A DNA stretch of 11,335 nt from Ponticaulis sp. (lineage in GTDB: Bacteria > Pseudomonadota > Alphaproteobacteria > Caulobacterales > Hyphomonadaceae): NCBI GenBank assembly GCA_002699325.1, contig PABS01000130.1:2444-13778 (forward strand), in the 5' to 3' direction. The position numbers and the translations under genes are program-made. The notes beneath the pieces are model-generated. The model was given only the letters and a program-made list of their open reading frames with translations, had not been told where the DNA came from and searched no databases. Of the stretch, positions 1 through 6,840 are shown in pieces. How positions within the stretch are numbered: position 1 is the stretch's first letter; each line of letters starts with the position of its first letter.

Positions 1-200
1 GTCCAGAGGAAGACACCACATTCACCCACGTTGAGAGACTGCGCATCCAGCCCCTGCTTGCTGGCACGCACACCGGTACTCGCGAGAGCCGCTGCGCTGG
101 TCGCTGGCGCTTCGGGCACTGGCACACCAGAGGTTGCGCAGGCCATCAGTGCGAACAGTGCCGATCCGAACAAGAGCGACTGCTTTGAGACAGATTTCAT
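1..200 (-). CDS. Small lipoprotein downstream of gspN, partial (3' end outside window)
   Basis: Only the first 66 codons are present; the frame stays open to the window edge. The N-terminus is a lipoprotein signal: basic residues K2 and K6, a hydrophobic stretch about residues 9-20, and a lipobox L18-M19-A20-C21, so C21 would be lipidated. Position +2 is Ala, not Asp, which in enterobacterial sorting rules favours the outer membrane. An Ala/Ser/Pro-rich linker follows (about 22-45), then the start of a folded part containing NVGECGVFLW at about 57-66. The ATG lies 3 bp after the gspN stop, with GGGG six bases upstream, so it is probably the last or next member of the gsp operon. I do not recognise a named family. 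Caulobacter is known to have a T2SS-linked surface lipoprotein (ElpS) encoded by its gsp cluster. Homology to it is only a guess. A substrate, pilotin-like or accessory role are all possible. Confidence 0.75.
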   Translation of the reverse strand, partial: MKSVSKQSLLFGSALFALMACATSGVPVPEAPATSAAALASTGVRASKQGLDAQSLNVGECGVFLW

Positions 201-203
201 GCC

Positions 204-947
204 TTACCCCGGAATTGCGTGTTGATAGACGAACCTGTCCCGGCCTTCAGAGAGGAAGCCGAGCAGGATCAACGCCTGCGCCGTTTCCGGCTGTGAATTT
301 GAAACATTTGCCTGAAACCGGCCCGTCGCATCGAGTCCAACCTCCAGACGTCCTTCCACCTCTTCGCCAGCAGCATTTTGCCCGGCAAGCGAGAGAACAA
401 CATCACCCTCCTGACATGAGATCGGCCCTTCAAGCTCCGGTCCGCGCCACTGCCATCGGCTTTCCATGCGTGTGAGAAGATTGGTCCAGATGCGTCCCTC
501 TGCCTTCATGCATTCACGGTCGCGGATGACAGCATCGACGATATCAAGCCGAAACTCACCATTGAGCTCCCGGATTTCTGATTGAATGCTGATCAGTTCG
601 CGAGTCGTACCGGCCATGCGCACATCTTTCAGAGACAAACGTCCACCTGGTGTGAGACTCATCACACCGCGCCCGGTGACGGCGTTTCCGCTGAGCTCAA
701 ATTCGCTCGTCAGGGATCCGGTCAAAAGAGCCAGAGCGCGGGTTGAAATACGAGCGTCGCCTACAGCCTGCGCCCCATACCGAATCCCTCGGACCTCCCC
801 CCGCCAGACCGTGCCTTCAGCTGAGGAATAGAGGATCAAAGGATCACACTTCTGAGCAGCATGCATAACGAACTCAACCGGCATCATGGCAAATGCCGCA
901 ACAACTGCGATTGCGATGGTCAATGCGCCGTAGAAAATCCATCTCAT
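204..947 (-). CDS. gspN: Type II secretion system protein N (GspN)
   Basis: A 247-residue protein of the T2SSN family. GspN is an accessory component of the T2SS inner-membrane platform, dispensable in some species. One N-terminal membrane anchor (about residues 4-24) is followed by a periplasmic beta-rich domain. The family hallmark GTVWRG is at about 45-50, and paired cysteines C146 and C178 lie in the second half, in the usual ECxxAEG and PISCxxG contexts, so a disulfide is plausible. The ATG overlaps the gspM stop by 4 bp (ATGA) and has no strong Shine-Dalgarno site, which suggests translational coupling to gspM. The length is typical and there is no sign of damage. Confidence 0.93.
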   Translation of the reverse strand: MRWIFYGALTIAIAVVAAFAMMPVEFVMHAAQKCDPLILYSSAEGTVWRGEVRGIRYGAQAVGDARISTRALALLTGSLTSEFELSGNAVTGRGVMSLTPGGRLSLKDVRMAGTTRELISIQSEIRELNGEFRLDIVDAVIRDRECMKAEGRIWTNLLTRMESRWQWRGPELEGPISCQEGDVVLSLAGQNAAGEEVEGRLEVGLDATGRFQANVSNSQPETAQALILLGFLSEGRDRFVYQHAIPG

Positions 948-1429
948 GAGGCTGCGACTCGCATCATCTCAACATTGCCGCGCAAACCGCCACCTTCAGG
1001 TCGTTTGCGCAAGTCGGCGCGCTGGACCAGCACTGCGTACTGCTGTTCGAGTTCGGTGAGCCAGGTCATGAGCGTTTGAGGATTTGCAGCATCAAACCAG
1101 ACTGTCAGCCCACCACTGGCTGATGGCTGAAGCCGGATGATTTCCAACCCTCGTGCGCCCGCTGTGCGGCTGAGGAGCAGTTCAAGGCTCTCATTCTGTC
1201 CCTGAACAGCGCGGTTTGATCCGGTATCAAAGGTCTGCATCATGGAAAGACCAGAAAAGACCTGGCTCGCATCGCCAGCCATGCGTCGATAGTCCCGTCT
1301 GGCATCCTCACGCTCTTCAAGGAGCGGTGTGAGGACTAGAAAATAGAGCACGAAAATGATGGTCAGCCCGCCAGCGGAGAGGATCATCAGCTTTTCCCGG
1401 TCGGAACGACCTGCCCACCACGTCATCAT
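944..1429 (-). CDS. gspM: Type II secretion system protein M (GspM)
   Basis: A 161-residue bitopic inner-membrane protein. Family knowledge: GspM binds GspL and stabilises the GspE-F-L platform. A short charged cytoplasmic tail (RSDREK about 8-13) precedes one membrane segment (about 15-36, ending VLTPLL). Next come an acidic/basic heptad-like helix (EEREDARRDYRR, about 38-49) and a small ferredoxin-like periplasmic domain. The start overlaps the gspL stop by 4 bp. A second ATG immediately follows (codon 2), so the exact start is uncertain by one residue. Position between gspL and gspN is canonical. Sequence conservation in this family is low, so the call rests on topology, size and gene order. 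Confidence 0.9.
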   Translation of the reverse strand: MMTWWAGRSDREKLMILSAGGLTIIFVLYFLVLTPLLEEREDARRDYRRMAGDASQVFSGLSMMQTFDTGSNRAVQGQNESLELLLSRTAGARGLEIIRLQPSASGGLTVWFDAANPQTLMTWLTELEQQYAVLVQRADLRKRPEGGGLRGNVEMMRVAAS

Positions 1430-2631
1430 GAGATCGCACCTCCGAGAATGGCTTCACCAACCAGCATGCCGTTTTCCTGACGCGCACCACCGAGTTGAAT
1501 AGGGATACCCTGCCGATCAAAAGTCTGTTTCAGCGCGTCGCGGTCCTGATATCCGGAAAATCTGAGGGTCGCCGTCAGACGCCCCGTTGACCGGTCATAG
1601 GAAAACCCGTCGAGCTCAACGCCTTCGACAGATCGAACACCAGTGTAGAATGCAGATGCGAGTTCAATAAAGCTTGGCATGCCTGATCCGGCGCCCGCGC
1701 CCTGAAGCTTGCTCACAACCGCGCGGCGTGGATCGAGCACATCACCCGCGCTCGGGAAGGCGGCTGCATAAGCTGAACGCATTTCGTCATAGAGACGGTC
1801 GGTTTCAGAGTTCAGCTGAACCACGCTCAGACCAAGAGATCCCAGCCATACAGCCAGCGCCAGACCGGCCAGTGCGAAGGTCCCTGTCCAGCCAGAAATG
1901 CCGATTTTCATCTTCCGCTTCGGCGCGAATCTGCCCTGCCGAAGATTGATGCCAGCACCATCAAGAAGCGGGCTCGAAATAAAGCGGGGATAAGAAATCT
2001 TTCCGGCAGCGTTCAGGATCAGCTCAGCCGGCAGCGGCGCCTGCGGCACCACCGGCTGAGAGCCTTCATAAACATCAATCTCGGTCACATCCAATTGATG
2101 AAGCAAGGCTGGCAGGAGGATGCTGGCGAGTTTCGGTTCAATGGCGAGAGCCGGTGCGATGCCATTGCTGACAAGCAGGCGATCATCGCCATCATAGATA
2201 ACACTTCCGCCGCTACCCGTAATCAGGCTCGTTTCTGGAATCAGCTCGACGCGAGAGGCAAACTCTTCCGAATAGTCTGACAATTGATCGAGAATTTCGG
2301 AGAGCCGGTTGAGCGAGATCACCGCCGCATGGCGCGCGCCCGGCTTGACCGGATCTTTCGGCCCCAGCGCGAGATGCTGCGAAGATACAGGTTGGCTGAG
2401 CTCATCTTCGAGCTGGTAAAGGCCCGCCGTTCGCAGTTCTTCGACAGACCGCGCAGCGGCTTCAATCTCGGACAAAAAGACATCTGTTCCAGCGACCAGC
2501 CAGACAATGCGATCAGCCTGAACTGTCTCAATCAGATCGGCTGGAATGAGTTCGACCTCGCCCGGTGTTCGCGCGAGATACCATTCCGGCGCACTTAGCC
2601 CGTCAGGCTGGATGGCAAACAGGACACTCAT
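1426..2631 (-). CDS. gspL: Type II secretion system protein L (GspL)
   Basis: A 401-residue protein linking the GspE ATPase to the membrane platform. Residues 1 to about 235 form the cytoplasmic actin-like domain that in the family docks the N-terminal domain of GspE. It ends with INLRQGRFAPKRK (228-240), matching the usual 'NL-QG' motif just before the membrane. A single membrane helix follows at about 248-271. The rest (about 272-401) is a periplasmic coil and ferredoxin-like domain that pairs with GspM. The ATG overlaps the gspK stop by 4 bp (ATGA), and GGAG lies about 7 bases upstream. Full family length. Confidence 0.95.
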   Translation of the reverse strand: MSVLFAIQPDGLSAPEWYLARTPGEVELIPADLIETVQADRIVWLVAGTDVFLSEIEAAARSVEELRTAGLYQLEDELSQPVSSQHLALGPKDPVKPGARHAAVISLNRLSEILDQLSDYSEEFASRVELIPETSLITGSGGSVIYDGDDRLLVSNGIAPALAIEPKLASILLPALLHQLDVTEIDVYEGSQPVVPQAPLPAELILNAAGKISYPRFISSPLLDGAGINLRQGRFAPKRKMKIGISGWTGTFALAGLALAVWLGSLGLSVVQLNSETDRLYDEMRSAYAAAFPSAGDVLDPRRAVVSKLQGAGAGSGMPSFIELASAFYTGVRSVEGVELDGFSYDRSTGRLTATLRFSGYQDRDALKQTFDRQGIPIQLGGARQENGMLVGEAILGGAIS

Positions 2632-3644
2632 TCATCTACTCCGAGGCGTCGACGCAGCAAGACGGCCTGCCCCGCTTCTCCCAACTGGAATATGGCCTCA
2701 TAACTTGAGACGCTATCCAGGTACACAATTTCACCGCTCAGGCGGAAGTAATTCGACCGCAGCCCGAGCAAGCTTGTCACAGTCTGCTCCGGATCAATCG
2801 ATGCCAGAGTTGCCTGTGAGAGGAACGCTTCCATATCAGAATGCTCGATCTCGCTCTGCTGTCGCATGACCGCCATCATAGACTCAAGCGTGATCTGACC
2901 GTTGTAGACCGCAACCATTAGCGGCGCGTCCCGCTGTGTCATGGTATTCACGTTAAAACTGCCGACCTGAAGGCCGGGTCGCGCGCAAACATAAGGCGCG
3001 ATCTGGCGATAGATTTCAGGTGTGTATCCATAAACATCGAGGAGTTCGAGCGGGGTCACCATGAACGTATTCCCGATCGAACGCGGCTCTGGTAGCCCGG
3101 CGTAAAAACCAGCCTCAGCACCAAGCGGCCGCATATTTGAGTCGGCGTCGAGCCAATCTGCTGCAGTCGACATCAAGCGGTTGGCCTCGCCCTGAGGAAA
3201 GCCAAGCGCCTTGAGGAGTTCGACGTAAAATTTCCTGGCGTCCACAGCGGGCTGGGGTGTGGGCCCGGCTGCTTCATCGTCTTCGCTTTCATCTGGTTGT
3301 GCGAGACTATTAAGGTTGAAACAATTGGAGCCATCCTCAATCCGAGCTCGAACTTCTCCGCCTTCAATGCTGAAACGAAACGGTATTCCCAGAGCTGGCG
3401 TAAACCTCGTGATCCGGCCTTCTGTCATCTCATAGAGCTGCCGAAGCCTGACCTGCGCCAGCTGTTCAGCGCCCTGAATATACCATGCCGCCTGCCCGCG
3501 GGCCTCAGAATAGCCCGTCATTCGCTGGCTTGCGGCTATAGTCTGAACCACCGTCACGCTCAGCGCAGCAAGTGTTGAAACAAGCAGGAGAACGATGAGA
3601 AGTGCGGCACCATCATCATGGGATTCTCGTGACCGACAGATCAT
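2628..3644 (-). CDS. gspK: Minor pseudopilin GspK, tip of the pseudopilus
   Basis: A 338-residue large minor pseudopilin that with GspI and GspJ forms the tip complex. The prepilin leader is MICRSRESHDDG with cleavage after G12. The mature N-terminus AALLIVLLLV lacks Glu at +5, as is normal for GspK. The globular part shows NCFNLNSL (107-114), a SAM-like helical insert, a calcium-site-like segment (DWLDADSN at 163-170, then GAE at 175-177), and YVCARPG with NVNT at 231-234. C108 and C220 may form the family disulfide. The start at 3644 is preferred over the longer frame beginning at 3677. It gives an ATGA overlap with the gspJ stop, an AGGAG at proper spacing, and a leader of usual size. Residues 117-124 form a notably acidic insertion (PDESEDDE). 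Confidence 0.95.
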   Translation of the reverse strand: MICRSRESHDDGAALLIVLLLVSTLAALSVTVVQTIAASQRMTGYSEARGQAAWYIQGAEQLAQVRLRQLYEMTEGRITRFTPALGIPFRFSIEGGEVRARIEDGSNCFNLNSLAQPDESEDDEAAGPTPQPAVDARKFYVELLKALGFPQGEANRLMSTAADWLDADSNMRPLGAEAGFYAGLPEPRSIGNTFMVTPLELLDVYGYTPEIYRQIAPYVCARPGLQVGSFNVNTMTQRDAPLMVAVYNGQITLESMMAVMRQQSEIEHSDMEAFLSQATLASIDPEQTVTSLLGLRSNYFRLSGEIVYLDSVSSYEAIFQLGEAGQAVLLRRRLGVDE

Positions 3645-4255
3645 AGCAGCGCTCCTGTTGGTGTCAGGAACAACCACTCAAATTCCTCTCCGTCATTCCG
3701 AACGAAAGTCAGCCGGACCGCAGGAGGAGCACCAAAAGGATCGCCCTCAGTGCTGCGCCATTGAGGCACCCACTGTTGACCTTCCCGGAACTCCACAAAG
3801 GCATCCCGAACACCCTCCATGAGCACCTGTTCCAGGCCTTCTGAACTGTAAGGTGTGTCGGCTGCTGTCTGAACGCGCCTGATCAGCCGATCGCCTTCAA
3901 AACTATATCGGACTGACATCAGACTGCTTCTTGGCTCGGCCAATTCAGGATTGGTCCAGCCATCACGGACAAAGGCAAACAACATGGTCGAATCACCGAC
4001 ACCGCCTCCGAGAAATCGTACTTTCGGGTCAATCCCGGGCCGACTTTCAGCTGCACGTGGCACCCATTGGAGCAGATCATCACGGATCCGGGTGTGGAGG
4101 CTCGCATAGACCGAGACATCCCCGGAGACGCGCTCAAGCGACTCCTTGCTCGACACCGTTCGCATGATCAGGGTCGTCCCCCCCGCCGTCAAAATGGCGA
4201 TGATGAAAAGCGAGATCATCACCTCAACAAGCGTGAAACCGCGATCACTGGACAT
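3641..4255 (-). CDS. gspJ: Minor pseudopilin GspJ
   Basis: A 204-residue minor pseudopilin of the tip complex with GspI and GspK. A six-residue leader MSSDRG is cut before F7. The mature N-terminus FTLVEVMISLFIIAIL has the conserved Glu at +5 (E11) and a hydrophobic helix used for insertion in the inner membrane and packing in the pseudopilus. A beta-rich globular domain follows, containing RYSFEGDRLIRR and ending near FEWLFLTPTG. The open frame extends 46 codons further upstream inside gspI, but that part resembles no pseudopilin leader. The ATG at 4255 overlaps gspI by 11 bp and gives the standard leader. The Shine-Dalgarno is weak, so coupling to gspI translation is likely. Confidence 0.94.
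   Translation of the reverse strand: MSSDRGFTLVEVMISLFIIAILTAGGTTLIMRTVSSKESLERVSGDVSVYASLHTRIRDDLLQWVPRAAESRPGIDPKVRFLGGGVGDSTMLFAFVRDGWTNPELAEPRSSLMSVRYSFEGDRLIRRVQTAADTPYSSEGLEQVLMEGVRDAFVEFREGQQWVPQWRSTEGDPFGAPPAVRLTFVRNDGEEFEWLFLTPTGALL
3652..3656 (-). promoter_or_regulatory. Shine-Dalgarno deciding the gspK start
   Basis: AGGAG is seven bases before ATG 3644 inside the end of gspJ. It supports the start that overlaps the gspJ stop as ATGA. Confidence 0.7.
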
Positions 4256-4646
4256 TGGCGGGCTCTGTCTGAAATCCGTTGCGGACCTGCAGCACCTGCT
4301 GTGCGTCACGCAGGCGGACGCTGACCATGACGCTTCGAAGGTTGGTTTCACCGGTTTCCTGAATGTCTCGCTGCCAGTCGAAATCATACCCACCCATGCT
4401 CACTTCGCCGTCACTGACACCAAGAACCAACTGAGGCTGAAGCCGTGTTTCGACCAGAATATTTTCCGCTACGAAACCGGCAAACATGCGCGCTTCAAGC
4501 TGGTTGGCTGACAAAACATTCTGCGTCACGAGTGACACAGCTGATACTGCCGCGAGCGCAAACACGGCGAGCGCGACAATGCTCTCGAGAAGAGAGAAAC
4601 CAGCCTCGCCGGCTGAACTTTTACCGGGGTCCTGTCTGTACGACAT
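4245..4646 (-). CDS. gspI: Minor pseudopilin GspI
   Basis: A 133-residue minor pseudopilin, the usual nucleator of the GspI-J-K tip. The leader has 16 residues ending in G16. The mature start FSLLESIVALAVFALAAVS carries Glu at +5 (E21). Typical GspI features follow: AENILVE (about 60-66) after the helix, and a small beta-sheet with YDFDWQRDI. The ATG lies 26 bp inside the end of gspH in a different frame, with GGGGA six bases upstream. No later in-frame start precedes the cleavage site, so the overlap is real unless a rare start codon is used. Confidence 0.94.
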   Translation of the reverse strand: MSYRQDPGKSSAGEAGFSLLESIVALAVFALAAVSAVSLVTQNVLSANQLEARMFAGFVAENILVETRLQPQLVLGVSDGEVSMGGYDFDWQRDIQETGETNLRSVMVSVRLRDAQQVLQVRNGFQTEPANVQ

Positions 4647-5133
4647 TCACATTCCCCGATCGGTCGACTTCAAAACGATAGGCAGACGCTTTCCAGGCAA
4701 GCTGAAATTCTTTCTCAGTGGCAATTCCCGCCGCATCGAACCAGATGTCCGGACGGACTGGGGGGTCTTCTTCCTCTGTTGTGTTAAAGCGCGGCTCGTC
4801 TTTTCCAGGCATATTCACGCGCACGTCTTCTGAGAGCGTGAAGGCGGTCAGACTGCCAACATCCCGCGGCGGCTGCCAGACGCCATCGCGGAAGAACAGT
4901 GGCTGAACTATAAGGTCCTCAATCAGAATCCCCTGAGGCTCACCAGAAAAGGTGGCAATCCGCGCCGATGTTCTAAGGGCGTTTTCCAACTGGATGCGAT
5001 CTGCTTCGAGAGGGGTTGGTGTGCGCGGAATCGACAGGATGATGAAGCCGGAAGCGAGGCCCACGATGAACAGGGCCACCATGATCTCAACCAGGCTAAA
5101 TCCGCCATCCGATCTCGTCTGCGCCGCGAGCAA
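4621..5133 (-). CDS. gspH: Minor pseudopilin GspH, TTG start
   Basis: A 170-residue minor pseudopilin that sits below the I-J-K tip and joins it to the GspG shaft. The 11-residue leader ends in GG. The mature N-terminus FSLVEIMVALFIVGLASG has Glu at +5 (E16). The globular domain shows the GspH-type ending WFDAAG ... FEVDRSGNVNVV. The start codon is TTG, directly abutting the gspG stop (TGATTG), with an excellent GGGAGGAG Shine-Dalgarno. There is no in-frame ATG before the cleavage site, so TTG is well supported. Residues about 115-130 are acidic and proline-rich (EEEDPP), probably a loop. Confidence 0.94.
   Translation of the reverse strand: MLAAQTRSDGGFSLVEIMVALFIVGLASGFIILSIPRTPTPLEADRIQLENALRTSARIATFSGEPQGILIEDLIVQPLFFRDGVWQPPRDVGSLTAFTLSEDVRVNMPGKDEPRFNTTEEEDPPVRPDIWFDAAGIATEKEFQLAWKASAYRFEVDRSGNVNVVQTGPR
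4653..4657 (-). promoter_or_regulatory. Shine-Dalgarno supporting the gspI start within gspH
   Basis: GGGGA is six bases before ATG 4646, within the gspH coding region. It supports genuine initiation inside gspH and the 26-bp overlap. Confidence 0.65.
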
Positions 5134-5613
5134 TCACTCCTCCCAATTGCCGATATCTGCATCCAGGTCTTCACCGCCCGGACGGCCATCAGCGCCGAAT
5201 GAGAAGATGTCCACGCGGCCATTCTCACCGGGGAAACGATACTGATAAGGATTGCCCCATGGATCGTTTGGAATGCTACCGCGCGTGAGATAGCCGCCAG
5301 TACGATAGCGCGAGGTCTGATTTCCGCTAGTCGGTTCACGGATCAGCGCTTCCAGACCCTGCTCATTGGAAGGATAATCCAACATATCGAGGCGGTATTG
5401 TTCGAGCGCTGACTCAAAGGTGCGAATATCTGTCTGCGCCTTCTGAACCATTGCGGAGTCACGCGCGGGTAACACGTTGATCAGCACGACAGTCGCCAGT
5501 AGGCCCATAATGAATACGGCTACCATGATCTCCGTCAGACTGAAGCCATCGTCGTTCTTGCCGTCCGACTGGCGCGCTGTGAGCGCTGCGAGCATGGCTT
5601 TGAGAGGTTTCAT
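5134..5613 (-). CDS. gspG: Major pseudopilin GspG
   Basis: A 159-residue main subunit of the T2SS pseudopilus. The leader is 23 residues (cleavage G23|F24), with Glu at +5 (E28) in FSLTEIMVAVFIMGLLATVV. The mature domain carries the GspG signatures: KAQTDIRTFESALEQYRLD, YPSNEQGLEAL, a DPWGNPYQY motif, and the C-terminal calcium-loop region SFGADGRPGGEDLDADIGNW. ATG at 5613 is preferred over a TTG at 5625 because GGAG lies six bases before the ATG and nothing similar precedes the TTG. The gene lies 12 bp after gspF and abuts gspH. The leader is longer than the common six to eight residues of enterobacterial GspG. Confidence 0.97.
   Translation of the reverse strand: MKPLKAMLAALTARQSDGKNDDGFSLTEIMVAVFIMGLLATVVLINVLPARDSAMVQKAQTDIRTFESALEQYRLDMLDYPSNEQGLEALIREPTSGNQTSRYRTGGYLTRGSIPNDPWGNPYQYRFPGENGRVDIFSFGADGRPGGEDLDADIGNWEE
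5137..5144 (-). promoter_or_regulatory. Strong Shine-Dalgarno deciding the TTG start of gspH
   Basis: GGGAGGAG ends three bases before TTG, putting its GGAGG core five bases upstream. It lies in the last codons of gspG and its quality compensates for the rare start codon. Confidence 0.8.
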
Positions 5614-5619
5614 CAGGTA

Positions 5620-5623
5620 CTCC
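5620..5623 (-). promoter_or_regulatory. Shine-Dalgarno deciding the gspG start
   Basis: GGAG sits six bases before ATG at 5613. The TTG four codons upstream has no comparable site, so this element fixes the GspG leader at 23 residues. Confidence 0.7.
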
Positions 5624-5625
5624 AA

Positions 5626-6840
5626 CTATCCGATTACAAAAGTGTTCAGTTGCAGAATTGGCAGCATGATCGCCAGAACAATCACGGCAACCATTCCACC
5701 CAATATCAAAATTATCAGCGGCTCCAACAGGCCGAGTGCCACCGATGTTGCGGCCTCAAATTCATCCTCAAGGTAACGCGCACCACGCAGCAGCATATCC
5801 GGAAGTTGCCCACTCGCTTCACCGCTGGCAGCAAGTTGCGTGATCAGCGACGGAAATACGCCCGAGGCTTTCATCGTGCGGCTGATGCCAGCACCTTCAC
5901 GCACGCGGACAATCATTTGAGAGACGGCATCCTGAAAGACAGCATTGTTGAGACTCCCCCTTGCTGCAGCAAGGCTCTCAAGCACAGGCGCGCCATTGCC
6001 AAGCAGGGTGGAAAGCGTGCGCGCAAATCGTGCTGTGTTCATCTGTCTGAGCATATTGCCGATCACCGGCAGCTTCAGCATGAAGCCATCAAAGGCGTAC
6101 TTGATCCGCTTTTGTTTCAGCAATCGCGAAAAGCCGAAGCCGAGCAAGATTATCAGCGCCAGAAGGATCAGGCCATAATTCTGCAGCCCGTTACTGATGC
6201 CGATCACCATACGGGTCAGCGTCGGAAGCTGCTGATCCATGGTTGTGAACTGTTCAACCACCTTCGGGACGACAAAGGTCATCAGACCGATCATCACGAT
6301 CGTCGCGGTCACAGCCAGGACACACGGATAAATCAGAGCGGTCTGAACCGTCTGCCGGACCTTGCGTGACCGTTCCAGATATTCTGCCAAGCGTTCGAGC
6401 ACCGCCCCCAGATCGCCCGAAGCCTCACCCGCAGCCACGATAGACCGGTAAAGCGTACTGAATGCCTTCGGGTGTTCAGCCAGAGCCTCGGACAGACGAT
6501 AGCCCTCCGTGACGGATGTTCGGATCGACAGCATGGTCTTACGGACGCCGGGTTTGTCGGCCTGGGTAGCAGACGCCTGAATAGCTTCTTCCACCGGTGT
6601 ACCCGAGCCGATCATCATGGCCCACTGACGCGTGATGAGCAGAAGATCAGAAGAGGAGAGCGCCGAACGCTCGAAGGCTGTAAATCGTGAGGAGGGCTTT
6701 TCTTTCGCCTCGCCCAGCTTAATCGGCGTGAGCTGACGTACGCGCAACTCCCGGCGCGCAGCCCGCGCCGAATCCGCCGCAATCACGCCTTTTTCACGTT
6801 TCCCGGTGGGAGCGAGCGCCACATATTCAAATGTTGGCAT
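5626..6840 (-). CDS. gspF: Type II secretion system inner-membrane platform protein F (GspF)
   Basis: A 404-residue polytopic inner-membrane core of the assembly platform, presumed to convert GspE motion into pseudopilus growth. It has a short N-terminal domain ([15 protein letters not shown] about 4-18) followed by two homologous T2SSF repeats, each with a GEASG motif (138-142 and 340-344). Three membrane segments are visible at about 171-191, 222-239 and 369-395. The C-terminus ends [12 protein letters not shown], near-universal for the family. The start at 6840 is preferred to the ATG four codons upstream: GGAG within GGAGAGGG sits six bases before it, and MPTFEYVA is the usual beginning. 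It overlaps gspE by 14 bp. Confidence 0.97.
   Translation of the reverse strand: MPTFEYVALAPTGKREKGVIAADSARAARRELRVRQLTPIKLGEAKEKPSSRFTAFERSALSSSDLLLITRQWAMMIGSGTPVEEAIQASATQADKPGVRKTMLSIRTSVTEGYRLSEALAEHPKAFSTLYRSIVAAGEASGDLGAVLERLAEYLERSRKVRQTVQTALIYPCVLAVTATIVMIGLMTFVVPKVVEQFTTMDQQLPTLTRMVIGISNGLQNYGLILLALIILLGFGFSRLLKQKRIKYAFDGFMLKLPVIGNMLRQMNTARFARTLSTLLGNGAPVLESLAAARGSLNNAVFQDAVSQMIVRVREGAGISRTMKASGVFPSLITQLAASGEASGQLPDMLLRGARYLEDEFEAATSVALGLLEPLIILILGGMVAVIVLAIMLPILQLNTFVIG

Noticed and set aside
134..475. Plus-strand open frame of 113 codons over the lipoprotein and gspN region
   Set aside because: It overlaps two better supported minus-strand genes, and its Pro/Arg/His-rich product has no recognisable feature.
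3575..3644. Missing Glu at +5 in the GspK prepilin helix as a possible defect
   Set aside because: Lack of Glu5 is a normal property of GspK, consistent with its position at the tip; it is not a mutation.
4256..4393. 46-residue N-terminal extension of GspJ overlapping gspI
   Set aside because: It would give a very long leader of unrelated composition; the ATG at 4255 gives the standard six-residue prepilin leader.
5650..6369. 239-codon plus-strand open frame opposite gspF
   Set aside because: Antisense to the intact gspF. The product is rich in His/Gln/Arg with no motif, and is best explained as a codon-bias shadow.
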